From assembly GCA_937928405.1 (NCBI GenBank), contig CALFWZ010000094.1, forward strand, positions 1 through 54,303: 54,303 nucleotides of DNA. The letters run 5' to 3'. Under the pieces are notes generated by a model, which searched no databases, was not told the DNA's origin, and was given only the letters and a program-made list of their open reading frames with translations. The position numbers and the translations under genes were made by a program. Numbering within the stretch: position 1 is the first letter of the stretch; every line of letters starts with the position of its first letter. Of the stretch, positions 44,622-53,600 are shown piece by piece. The stretch is from an uncultured Saprospiraceae bacterium. Lineage in GTDB: Bacteria > Bacteroidota > Bacteroidia > Chitinophagales > Saprospiraceae.

Positions 44622-46826
44622 CTGATAAAATCATACCTCTGGTTATTCTTTTCACTTGTGTGGCTCTCTGGTTACACACAAGACCTAAACCTTCGTGCCC
44701 ATTTTGTACCCCAAGCCATTCAGCTGGATGGCCAACTGCTCGAACCTCAATGGGAAACAGCTGATAAAACAACGCCATTTTGGATGACCTTCCCGCAGGA
44801 TTCTATACAAGCTCAATCACATACCGAAGTCAGGATATTACACGACGAATATTTTCTATACATTGGTGCAACCTGTATCGATCAAGCACCAGGAGACTTC
44901 GTAGTGCAATCGCTAAAAAGGGATTTTGACTTTTCGGTCAACGATGCATTTGCCATTTATTTAGATGCTTTTAAAGATGGAAATAATGCGTTGGGATTTG
45001 CGGTCAGTCCTTATGGCGTGCAGTGGGATGCCATTATTTCGGACGGAGGTCATAAACAAAAATCAATCAATACCAACTGGGATGGCATGTGGTATGCGGA
45101 GGTTTGGCAAGACCCCACCAAACAATCTTGGTCCGTTGAAATCGCCATTCCTTTTAATATTCTACGCTACGACCATCAACAAAAAGACTGGAAAATAAAT
45201 TTTGCCAGAAATGATCTCAAAAGCAACGAAGTGTCTACTTGGGTGCCCGTAGCTCGAGGTTTTGAAACAACCACACTCTCTTCGATGGGAACCCTTAGTT
45301 GGGAAAAGCCGCTAAAAAAGCCGGGGCTATCCACCATCATCAATCCTTACGTAGCCGTAGGAGCCGTCAAGACAACCAGCGAAAATAAGCCTGCCACCGC
45401 ACTTTTTAATACGGGGATGGATGCCAAAATTGCACTCAATTCTTCGCTCAATTTGGACCTTACGCTGAAGCCTGACTTTTCACAGGTAGAGGTCGACAGA
45501 CAGGTCATCGATCTACAAAGGTTTGAGCTTTTCTTTCCAGAGAAGCGACCTTTCTTTTTAGAGAATAGTGATTTATTTGAAAAAATTGGAAATAGTAGAA
45601 TTCGTCCTTTTTTCTCTCGTAGAATCGGAAGCGCCGGAGAAGATCCGGTAAATATATTATACGGTGCTAGGTTGAGTGGAAACATCGACAACAAGTGGCG
45701 GATCGGTCTGATGAATGTACAAACGGAATCTCCACTCGGTGAGACAACGCATAAAAATTATACCGTAGCTACAGTACAAAGAAATATTTTACAAGGCTCT
45801 TCACTCACCGCATTTATGACCAATCGACAAGGTTTTAATAAGTGGCAACCACAAGGTGATTATCAAAGAGTTGGCGGATTGGAATTTGACTATAGAGTTT
45901 TATCTTCTAGATTGACAGGTAAGGCTTTTTTCCATTTTGCGGTCAGTGATGCCACTACTCAAGCAGCCAAAGCGTTCACATTTAAGACGCGTTACAAAGA
46001 AAAGAATTATAGCATTTTTCTAGGCATGGATAGCGTCGAAGAAGGATATTATTCTGGGATGGATTATATCCCTCGATTGTATCATGAAGATAAAGTAAGA
46101 GATACTACGATTCAAATTGGATATATTGACATTAGAAATAGTGGTTATTACCGATTCTTTTTTAAGCAACATGATAAGCTAGATTTTATCAGTCCTAATT
46201 ATCAACTAGACCTATTTTTTGATCAAGCATTTCAGTTTTTGGAGTATCGACTTGAATTAGGTGTAATGCTACATTTTAAAAATTCTGCCAATTTTAATTT
46301 ACAATACAGCAACACCGCCCCCCGTCTTCAAGTGCCGTTATTGTTACGTGGATTGCAGATGCCTTTTGACGTCGGCGTCTATCATAATCAAGGATATTTA
46401 CTAAGCTACGATTCAGGACAACGCAAGCGATTTTCCACCTTCGTCAGTATAGGCTACCGTAAGGAATATACCGGACACCATTTTGATTTTAGAAGTGATT
46501 TTGCGTACCGACTCAATCGGCACTTCAACGTAGGATTAAATTTTTCAAAACAAGATTTGGGAGGCTTTGACAATCAGGAGGAAATTATACATTTCACTTT
46601 AGTGGGTAGCAAAATTGAATATTCTTTTAATAGAAATATCTCGATCACCTCTTTTTTTCAATACAATACGCAAACAGATAATTTCAATGTCAACGCACGC
46701 TTTAATTGGCGCTACCAACCTATGTCAGACTTTCATTTAGTCTATACCGAAAATTATTTTACTGGCAGTTTTGCTCCTAAGAATAGAGCCTTGGTGATGA
46801 AGCTGAATTATTGGATTCCGTTGTAG
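44622..46826 (+). CDS. DUF5916 family outer-membrane protein
   Basis: About 730 residues. The N-terminal domain (about 15-225) is a carbohydrate-binding-like fold (IQLDGQLLEPQW...YLYIGATCIDQAP...IAIPFNILRY), then the DUF5916 region with LKPDFSQVEVDRQVIDLQRFELFFPEKRPFFLENSDLF and SRRIG, and a long C-terminal beta-barrel-like part ending LNYWIPL. The first conventional start is GTG at 44658, but the open frame continues upstream and reads LIKSYLWLFFSLVWLSGYTQ, a near-perfect signal peptide, from CTG at 44622 (ATC at 44610 or 44613 also possible). The upstream stop is at 44598. Export needs that upstream start. Function is unknown. Confidence 0.72.
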   Translation: MIKSYLWLFFSLVWLSGYTQDLNLRAHFVPQAIQLDGQLLEPQWETADKTTPFWMTFPQDSIQAQSHTEVRILHDEYFLYIGATCIDQAPGDFVVQSLKRDFDFSVNDAFAIYLDAFKDGNNALGFAVSPYGVQWDAIISDGGHKQKSINTNWDGMWYAEVWQDPTKQSWSVEIAIPFNILRYDHQQKDWKINFARNDLKSNEVSTWVPVARGFETTTLSSMGTLSWEKPLKKPGLSTIINPYVAVGAVKTTSENKPATALFNTGMDAKIALNSSLNLDLTLKPDFSQVEVDRQVIDLQRFELFFPEKRPFFLENSDLFEKIGNSRIRPFFSRRIGSAGEDPVNILYGARLSGNIDNKWRIGLMNVQTESPLGETTHKNYTVATVQRNILQGSSLTAFMTNRQGFNKWQPQGDYQRVGGLEFDYRVLSSRLTGKAFFHFAVSDATTQAAKAFTFKTRYKEKNYSIFLGMDSVEEGYYSGMDYIPRLYHEDKVRDTTIQIGYIDIRNSGYYRFFFKQHDKLDFISPNYQLDLFFDQAFQFLEYRLELGVMLHFKNSANFNLQYSNTAPRLQVPLLLRGLQMPFDVGVYHNQGYLLSYDSGQRKRFSTFVSIGYRKEYTGHHFDFRSDFAYRLNRHFNVGLNFSKQDLGGFDNQEEIIHFTLVGSKIEYSFNRNISITSFFQYNTQTDNFNVNARFNWRYQPMSDFHLVYTENYFTGSFAPKNRALVMKLNYWIPL

Positions 46827-46845
46827 AGATTCGCTTAGCTAAATT

Positions 46846-47340
46846 TTACTCCTCCACCACCCGAGCATCCGTCAGCGAATAAATCAACCGATTGATATCG
46901 CTATCATTCAACTCCAACTTTCCACGTAGCGTAATCGCATCCGCCGAATATTCTACCGGTTCTAAGGCCACAATTTCCATCACGGTTTCGGGACCCGCAC
47001 CACCACAGAAAAAACACATATTATAAGGGAAAGCAGAGAAGACAAACTCCTTATGACTCTTATAGCCTTCCACTGGAATGACATAACCTTTTACCGTTAC
47101 TTCCTGTCCTTCCATCGATTTAATGTCTTTACTAAAAACAGGAATATCTACCTTAAACCCCATCATCTCATCATACTGTTTTTTATACGTCAGTCGACTC
47201 AACCTTTTCCAAGTATTTTCGACTTCTAACACTTCTGCGTCAGGAACATCCGAGGCAGCAGGTGCTTGTTGGGCAGTAAGCGAAAAGGTTAACAGCATTA
47301 AGAAGCTGGTAGCTAAGAGGAATGATTGTATTTTTTTCAT
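46846..47340 (-). CDS. DUF3299-like secreted protein
   Basis: 164 residues with signal peptide MKKIQSFLLATSFLMLLTFSLTAQ. The mature part has an OB-like pattern: LEVENTWKRLSRLTYKKQYDE, then EGQEVTVKGYVIPVEGYKSHKEFVFSAFPYNMCFFCGGAGPETVMEIV, with a CxxC pair (CFFC) that could bind metal or be redox active. It lies downstream of an ABC transporter that carries a histidine-rich loop and runs the same way with a 162-bp gap, so a shared metal-related role is a plausible inference. No experimental function known to me. Confidence 0.62.
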   Translation of the reverse strand: MKKIQSFLLATSFLMLLTFSLTAQQAPAASDVPDAEVLEVENTWKRLSRLTYKKQYDEMMGFKVDIPVFSKDIKSMEGQEVTVKGYVIPVEGYKSHKEFVFSAFPYNMCFFCGGAGPETVMEIVALEPVEYSADAITLRGKLELNDSDINRLIYSLTDARVVEE

Positions 47341-47502
47341 GTCTATTTTTATTTTGTTGAATCGTTGAACTGTTGATTTGTTGAAATCGTAAAATGTGAA
47401 CGCTTACTCAATAATCAATGATTCAACAGTTTTTTTAAGTAATTCAAATAATAAGGTGAAATCTCACCCCTCAATATAACGTCTTTCTCCCTAATCCTGT
47501 TC

Positions 47503-48885
47503 TTAATACGTTGTTAAAGTCTCTGAAATATCGGTTCGGTACGCTTGAAATGCCGGAATTAAGGCTGCTACGAAGCCAATGACCAGCGATCCACCAAGTA
47601 GCCAGAGTTCTTCTTTAAAAAATCGCCAGCCGCTAAACTCATATTGATAAGCTTCTTCTAGATAGCCAGACAGCAAACTCATTCCCGTATGACAGAGAAA
47701 TAATCCTAGTAAATAGCCCAAAATCGCAAAGAGTAGGCCTTCTAAAATAATCAAAAAGAACAAGTAGTTTCGGCTCGCACCCATCACCCGCATCAGCGCC
47801 AATTCATACTTACGATCCTTCAACGAACTAAACAAGGAAATAAAAATACTCAGTCCGGAAACGATCACAATGATCAATGCCAAATTACGCAAGGCATCGG
47901 TTCCAACGCCCATCATGGAATATAATCGATTCATTTCGATGGCCGGACTTGCAGCCTGTAAGTCCGTATTTTCATTAATACTCCGAGGCATATTTAGGGC
48001 TCGCCAATCTTTTTTACTTCGATAACGCACCAATAACGTAGTGATATCTTTGTCTGGATAATCGGTCAACGGCTTGACGATCGAGGCCGCGGCATGATGA
48101 TCCGAATGATCGTGTGCATCGTGATCATGCCCTTCGTGATCTCCGTGATCGTGTCCGCTATGATCGTGGTCAGCATGATCTTCGTGATCGTGAGGATGGT
48201 CGTGAGCATGGTCCTCTTTCGTTGCTTCTTCAGGTGCCTTTTTTTCTTCTTCCTCATGATCGTGAACGGCCCAGACAGATTGGGTATTTGTCAAAATCAA
48301 TTGATCCAAAACGGTATTTGATTTATTTAAAATACCAACTACTTTAAATCCATCGCCGTGATCGTGGGTATTGATGCCATCATCCGCAAATCCATGTGAA
48401 CTATGAAATTGATCTCCAATTTTCAAGCTGGTTTTACTAGCAACCGTTGCACCGATCGTTACTTCGTATAATCCCTCCCAGCGTTTTCCAGTCGCTACAC
48501 TCCCCTTAAAAATAGAATCCACGTATTCGTGCGTCGTTCCAATAATTCTAAAAGATTTATAACTATCTCCTAAGGAGAGCGGAACTGCCAATTTGACCAG
48601 TGGATGTTTAGGATTTAAAAACGGTTTAACTTCTTTGATAGAAATATTTCCGGTCGGTGCATCAATATGATACATACTAGAAAGAATCATCTGCAACGGA
48701 CTTCCTTTGGCACCAATCACCAGATCAATGCCTGCCAGATTATTTTTAAATTTTTCGTCTAGTTGGGTATTGAGTGAAATTAACAATGCTATCAATCCAA
48801 CGCCCAGACCAAACAAGAGCAACGTTAGTAGCATTTGTAAAGGCCGGTCTTTCTGGTTTTTCCAACTCAGCGTCAGCGGATTCAT
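47503..48885 (-). CDS. FtsX/LolE-like ABC transporter permease with a histidine-rich periplasmic loop
   Basis: 460 residues with one N-terminal membrane helix (about 17-37), a large periplasmic domain and three C-terminal helices (about 335-353, 375-400, 430-450), the MacB/LolC/FtsX layout. Residues 208-264 are a metal-binding-looking run: 17 histidines within the 39 residues 226-264, interspersed with Asp and Gly. Such loops are known in zinc or nickel handling proteins. It overlaps the ATPase gene by four bases (ATGA), so the two form an ABC unit transcribed leftward. A role in metal-linked efflux, uptake or lipoprotein handling is inferred only. Confidence 0.83.
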   Translation of the reverse strand: MNPLTLSWKNQKDRPLQMLLTLLLFGLGVGLIALLISLNTQLDEKFKNNLAGIDLVIGAKGSPLQMILSSMYHIDAPTGNISIKEVKPFLNPKHPLVKLAVPLSLGDSYKSFRIIGTTHEYVDSIFKGSVATGKRWEGLYEVTIGATVASKTSLKIGDQFHSSHGFADDGINTHDHGDGFKVVGILNKSNTVLDQLILTNTQSVWAVHDHEEEEKKAPEEATKEDHAHDHPHDHEDHADHDHSGHDHGDHEGHDHDAHDHSDHHAAASIVKPLTDYPDKDITTLLVRYRSKKDWRALNMPRSINENTDLQAASPAIEMNRLYSMMGVGTDALRNLALIIVIVSGLSIFISLFSSLKDRKYELALMRVMGASRNYLFFLIILEGLLFAILGYLLGLFLCHTGMSLLSGYLEEAYQYEFSGWRFFKEELWLLGGSLVIGFVAALIPAFQAYRTDISETLTTY

Positions 48886-49511
48886 TCTAAAATTATTTTA
48901 TGGTCAAAAAATTCTTTCAAACGACTATCGTGGGTAACAATTACCAGCGTCGCGCCTTCTTCTTTCGCTTGCGTTTCGAGTAGGGCGATGACTTCTCTAC
49001 AGTTTTCGTCGTCTAAGGCGGAAGTCGGTTCGTCCGCTAAAATGAGTCCAGGGCTATTGACCAGCGCACGTGCGATAGCTACTCGCTGTTGTTCACCTTG
49101 ACTAAGTCGATTGGTACGATCATTTATTTTATCGACAATATTGAGTCGATTTAATAGATCTTTTATCCGGTCTAGATCAGCGGAATGGCCTGCTAAGGTT
49201 TGAGCCAATTGTAGGTTTTCTCCTACGGTCAGCGACTGAACAAAATGAGATTGCTGGAATACGATACCGATATTTTTACCGCGAAACTGATCTAAGGCAG
49301 TAGAGGAAAGGTTGTTTAACACTTGATCGGCCACGAAGACTTTTCCTTTTTGCGGTTTTCGAATACCACCAATTAAGTGAAGGAGCGTCGTTTTTCCTGT
49401 GCCTGATTGTCCTAATAATAACCACTGCGATCCTTTCTCGCAGTGAATATCGGGGAAACGAATGGTCTTATTTCCAGAATAGGTATATTCTAGTTGCTGG
49501 GTTCGCAGCAT
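48882..49511 (-). CDS. ABC transporter ATP-binding protein, LolD/MacB type
   Basis: 209 residues. Walker A GQSGTGKTT (34-42), Q-loop FQQSHFV, signature LSQGEQQRVAIARAL and Walker B LILADEPTSALD are all present, so it should power the adjacent FtsX-like permease. Short length and family features place it with LolD-type ATPases of the MacB/LolCDE group. Its stop overlaps the permease start. Confidence 0.9.
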   Translation of the reverse strand: MLRTQQLEYTYSGNKTIRFPDIHCEKGSQWLLLGQSGTGKTTLLHLIGGIRKPQKGKVFVADQVLNNLSSTALDQFRGKNIGIVFQQSHFVQSLTVGENLQLAQTLAGHSADLDRIKDLLNRLNIVDKINDRTNRLSQGEQQRVAIARALVNSPGLILADEPTSALDDENCREVIALLETQAKEEGATLVIVTHDSRLKEFFDHKIILE

Positions 49512-49587
49512 AGTTTTTTATAGGTTATGTTGAATAAAAAATTTACCAAAAAATATTTGGTTACTAAAACGCTAAGCAACTACGTTT

Positions 49588-50490
49588 TTACAACAAAGCC
49601 GCTCCAAAAACACCTGCACTATCTCCCAAACTAGGTCGTAAGATAGGGGTCTCCAATTGATGATTAAAAACGTGTTTTTTTACCGACTTAATCCCTTCGT
49701 TGTAAAGTAGATCAATTTTGCTCACACCACCTCCGATCACTACTGCATCGGGATCAATTATATTGATGACACTGGCAATGCCTTGACCAAAAAAATGGAG
49801 TAATCGTTTTATCGTTTCTGTCGCGATCTCATCATTGCCTTCTTGATGAAGATTAACAATTTCCGCAAGAGATTTTTCGATCCCCATTTTATTAAAATAA
49901 TATCGCTCTAAAGACGGACCTGATAATATTCTTTCCGTGCAACCCGTTTTTCCACAATAGCATTTTCCACCCGAAGCATCCATGAAATTATGTCCCCATT
50001 CTCCCGCAATGCCTTGTTTACCGTTGATTACTTTCCCGTCAATGACTAATCCACCACCAACGCCTGTGCCCATAATTACTCCAAAGACTACTTTCGCCTC
50101 GGGAAGTTGCTCCTTTACGACTCCCAATTGAGTTTCTGCAATAGCAAAACAATTGGCATCATTGGCCATCGAGACGGGCATGGAGAGTGCCCGCTCCAAA
50201 TCTCTTTTTAGGTATTTACCATTGATGACCGTAGTGTTGCTATTTTTCATCGTTTGAGTGGAAGGTTCCAGGGTACCCGGTGTTCCAATCCCAATTTTTT
50301 GGGGTCTGACCCCCGTTTCCGCCATCAATACTTCGACCAACTTAACAATCTGGCCGATGATATGTTGATAACCTTTTTCCTTTTCAGTCGCTACCCTTAG
50401 TCGTTTTAGTACAACTGGATTATTCGGATCTTCCAATACGACTCCTTCGATTTTTGTACCTCCTAGGTCAATACCCCAAACTGGTCCCAT
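49588..50490 (-). CDS. ROK family sugar kinase (glucokinase-like)
   Basis: 300 residues. N-terminal phosphate motif DLGGTKIEG (8-16), catalytic Asp111 in ANDAN, GTGVGGG (141-147), the EWGH motif (164-167) and the ROK zinc site CYCGKTGCTE (177-186), then DPDAVVIGGGVSK near the C-terminus. Phosphorylates a hexose with ATP; glucose is the default guess, but mannose, fructose or N-acetylsugars are possible. No HTH, so an enzyme and not a repressor. Divergent from ileS. Confidence 0.88.
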   Translation of the reverse strand: MGPVWGIDLGGTKIEGVVLEDPNNPVVLKRLRVATEKEKGYQHIIGQIVKLVEVLMAETGVRPQKIGIGTPGTLEPSTQTMKNSNTTVINGKYLKRDLERALSMPVSMANDANCFAIAETQLGVVKEQLPEAKVVFGVIMGTGVGGGLVIDGKVINGKQGIAGEWGHNFMDASGGKCYCGKTGCTERILSGPSLERYYFNKMGIEKSLAEIVNLHQEGNDEIATETIKRLLHFFGQGIASVINIIDPDAVVIGGGVSKIDLLYNEGIKSVKKHVFNHQLETPILRPSLGDSAGVFGAALL

Positions 50491-50500
50491 AAATTATTAA

Positions 50501-50532
50501 ATTGCAATTGTTGTAAATAAATATTAGTTTTG
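50501..50532 (+). promoter_or_regulatory. Probable promoter of the ileS leader
   Basis: ATTG at 50501-50504 (a weak -33 box), a 20-base spacer and TAGTTTTG at 50525-50532, an exact TANNTTTG -7 box. Transcription would begin about 50539, some 11 bases before the leader peptide start. Confidence 0.6.
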
Positions 50533-50550
50533 GATTCCAAATTTATAAAA

Positions 50551-50613
50551 ATGAAATTTTGCATAAATATAATCATTAGCATTCGAATTATTGGAATTAA
50601 CCCCAATCTGTAG
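50551..50613 (+). CDS. Isoleucine-rich leader peptide of ileS
   Basis: Twenty codons plus stop: MKFCINIIISIRIIGINPNL. Eight of 20 codons are isoleucine (positions 5, 7, 8, 9, 11, 13, 14 and 16), including two AUA. It follows a promoter and an A/T-rich upstream stretch (ATTTATAAAA) of the kind Bacteroidota use for initiation. It precedes a terminator and ileS, so it should sense isoleucyl-tRNA supply by ribosome stalling. AT-rich DNA makes Ile codons common by chance, so the peptide alone is not proof; the context is what supports it. Confidence 0.72.
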   Translation: MKFCINIIISIRIIGINPNL

Positions 50614-50673
50614 AGCTTTATGATATTTATGTGAAAGCGCTGGCAGACTAATTACCTGCCAGCGCTTTTTTTT
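50612..50673 (+). promoter_or_regulatory. Transcription attenuator (terminator and antiterminator) before ileS
   Basis: The terminator is a perfect 13-bp stem AAAGCGCTGGCAG (50634-50646) with its inverse at 50656-50668 and a 9-base loop, followed by eight T (50666-50673). It faces the ileS direction, and no rightward gene lies upstream for it to serve except the leader peptide. A competing antiterminator can form from AGAGCTTT (50612-50619, starting within the leader stop codon TAG at 50611-50613) pairing with AAAGCGCT (50634-50641), 7 of 8 pairs, with further CTG/CAG pairing upstream. A ribosome at the stop codon covers this segment and favours termination; one stalled on Ile codons leaves it free. 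Confidence 0.82.
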
Positions 50674-50692
50674 GATCTGTAAACCATTTTTT

Positions 50693-53600
50693 ATGTACAA
50701 GTCTTACGACAGCCTCAACTTACCGGAAATCGACCGGCAAATACTTGAATTTTGGGAATCCGAAAACGTCTTCGAGCGTAGTATCTCCGAAAAGGATGCC
50801 AATAATACCTACGTCTTTTATGAAGGCCCTCCATCGGCTAATGGTAAGCCCGGTATTCACCACGTTATGGCCCGAACGGTAAAGGATCTATTCTGTCGTT
50901 TTCATACGATGCAAGGACAGCGCGTACAACGTAAAGGTGGCTGGGATACGCACGGCCTCCCCATCGAATTAAGCGTTGAAAAAGAATTGGGAATCACTAA
51001 AGAGGATATAGGAACTAAGATTTCGGTAGATGATTATAATAAAGCTTGTCGTGAAACGGTCATGCGTTATAAAGATATGTGGGATGATATTACCCGAAAA
51101 ATGGGGTATTGGGTAGATTTAGAAAATCCGTACATCACTTTTGATAATAATTATATTGAATCTGTCTGGTTTTTATTAAAAAGATTATACGATAAAGATT
51201 TACTTTATAAAGGATATACGATTCAGCCTTATTCGCCAGCGGCAGGTACTGGATTGAGTTCGCACGAGCTCAATCAACCGGGTGCTTACCGTGACGTCAC
51301 GGATACTTCAGCCATTGCACAGTTTAAACTGAAAAAAGATGCGGCCTCTGACTTCTTATTTTCTGTGACTAACGGCGCCGACGTACATATCATCGCTTGG
51401 ACGACTACACCTTGGACCTTACCATCCAATACGGCTTTGGCAGTTGGAAATAAAATTGATTATGTCCTTGTCAAAACATTCAATCAATACACCCACGAAC
51501 CCATCAATATCGTTTTGGCGAAAGCCTTAATGGGTAAACAACTAAGCGGAAAATATAAGCCACTTGAAGAAGGTCAAAGCCTTGACGATTATCAGGCAGG
51601 AGATAAAAAGATTCCGTTTACGGTTTTGAAAGAATTAAAAGGAGCAGAGATGGTCGGTATTCGCTACGAGCAATTGCTGCCTTATGTGCTACCTTACGAA
51701 AATGCAGCGCAGGCCTTTCAAGTCATTGCTGGTAATTTTGTTACCACCGAAGATGGTACGGGAATCGTCCATATTGCACCTACTTTTGGTGCGGATGATG
51801 CACAAGTTGGAAAGGAAAATAATATTCCACCCATGTTGGTTTTGGATGAGAATGAAAATCCTGTCCCACTCGTTGATTTACAAGGGAAATTTAGAAAAGA
51901 AGTTGGTGAGCTGGCAGGGTTATATGTCAAAAACGAATATTATACCGAAGGTAATGCCCCTGATAAAAGCGCAGACGTTTTGATTTCCATCAAATTAAAA
52001 ACGGAAAACAAAGCCTTCAAAGTAGAAAAATATGTTCACTCCTATCCACATTGTTGGCGAACAGATAAACCTATTTTATACTATCCGCTCGATAGTTGGT
52101 TTATCAAAGCCTCTTCGATGAAAGAGCGGATGTTTGAATTGAATAAAACCATTAACTGGAAGCCAGCTGCAACTGGTGAAGGCCGTTTTGGTAAGTGGCT
52201 TGAAAATCTAAACGATTGGAATTTATCCCGTTCTCGTTTCTGGGGAATTCCATTACCGATTTGGGTATCAGAAGATAAAGAACAAAAAAAATGTATCGGT
52301 TCTATCGAAGAACTAGGCAAAGAAATTGAAAAAGCCAACGCAGCACTTGGCAAAAATCAAACTGTGCCTAAAGATATGCACCGTCCTTATATCGATGAAA
52401 TTGTCTTGGTAGCAGAAGATGGTACGCCACTGACGCGTGAATTAGATTTGATTGACGTTTGGTTTGATTCAGGATCAATGCCTTACGCACAATGGCATTA
52501 TCCATTTGAGAATTTAGACAAATTTGATCCAGAAAAGAAAATGGGTTTTCCCGCTGATTTTATTGCCGAAGGCGTAGATCAAACTCGAGGTTGGTTTTAT
52601 ACCTTACACGCGATTGCGGTGATGGCTTTTGATAGTATTGCGTATAAGAATGTTGTTTCCAACGGATTGGTTCAAGATAAAAATGGACAGAAAATGTCCA
52701 AGCGATTAGGCAATGCGGTAGAGCCTTTTGAGACGTTAGCTAAGTATGGTGCGGACGCAACACGTTGGTATATGATTTCCAATGCGCAGCCTTGGGATAA
52801 TCTAAAATTTGATGTTTCGGGTATCGACGAAGTACGTCGAAAATTTTTCGGAACACTCTATAATACGTATTCATTTTTTGGGCTTTACGCCAATGTAGAT
52901 AAATTTAATTTTAGCGAAGCCGAAGTATCATTAGCTGACCGACCAGAAATTGATCGCTGGATTATCTCTCTTTTAAATTCTTTAATTAAAGAAGTAACGG
53001 CCGACTACGCGAATTACGAAGCCACCGCTGCTACTCGGAAAATTCAAGAATTCACGGATCAACATTTGAGTAATTGGTACGTGCGGCTGTGTCGTCGTCG
53101 TTTCTGGAAAGGTGATTATAGTGCGGACAAAATTGCAGCTTATCAAACCTTATATACCTGTATGGTTACGATCAGTAAATTGATGGCGCCAGTTGCTCCG
53201 TTTTTTGCCGACTGGATGTACAGCAACTTAAATACGATTACTAAAAAAGAAACTTCCGTTTCTGTTCACCTAGCAGATTTCCCAACAGCCGACGATCAAG
53301 CAATAGACAAAGGGCTAGAGCAGCGAATGGATTATGCACAGTCTATCTCTTCACTCGTTTTATCACTTCGTAAAAAAGAAAGTATTCGAGTACGTCAGCC
53401 TTTACAGAAAATATTATTACCCGTTTTAAATCCTGATTTCCAAACACAAGTTGAAGGCGTCAAAGATCTAATTCTTTCGGAAGTAAACGTAAAGGAAATC
53501 GAGTATGTCACAGATACCGAGGGTATTATCAAAAAAGGCATCAAACCTAATTTTAAAACTTTAGGTCGTCGAATGGGTAAGCATATGAAAACGGTTGCGC

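Noticed and set aside
47453..47470. GGTGA/TCACC hairpin downstream of the ABC permease
   Set aside because: Only a 5-6 bp stem with a poor U-run; too weak to call as a terminator.
48094..48264. Small frames on both strands opposite the histidine codons
   Set aside because: They are shadows of the GATCGTG-type His/Asp codon repeats of the permease gene.
50611..50673. T-box riboswitch before ileS
   Set aside because: No T-box sequence or stem I specifier arrangement is visible; the short leader with an Ile-rich frame fits ribosome-mediated attenuation better.
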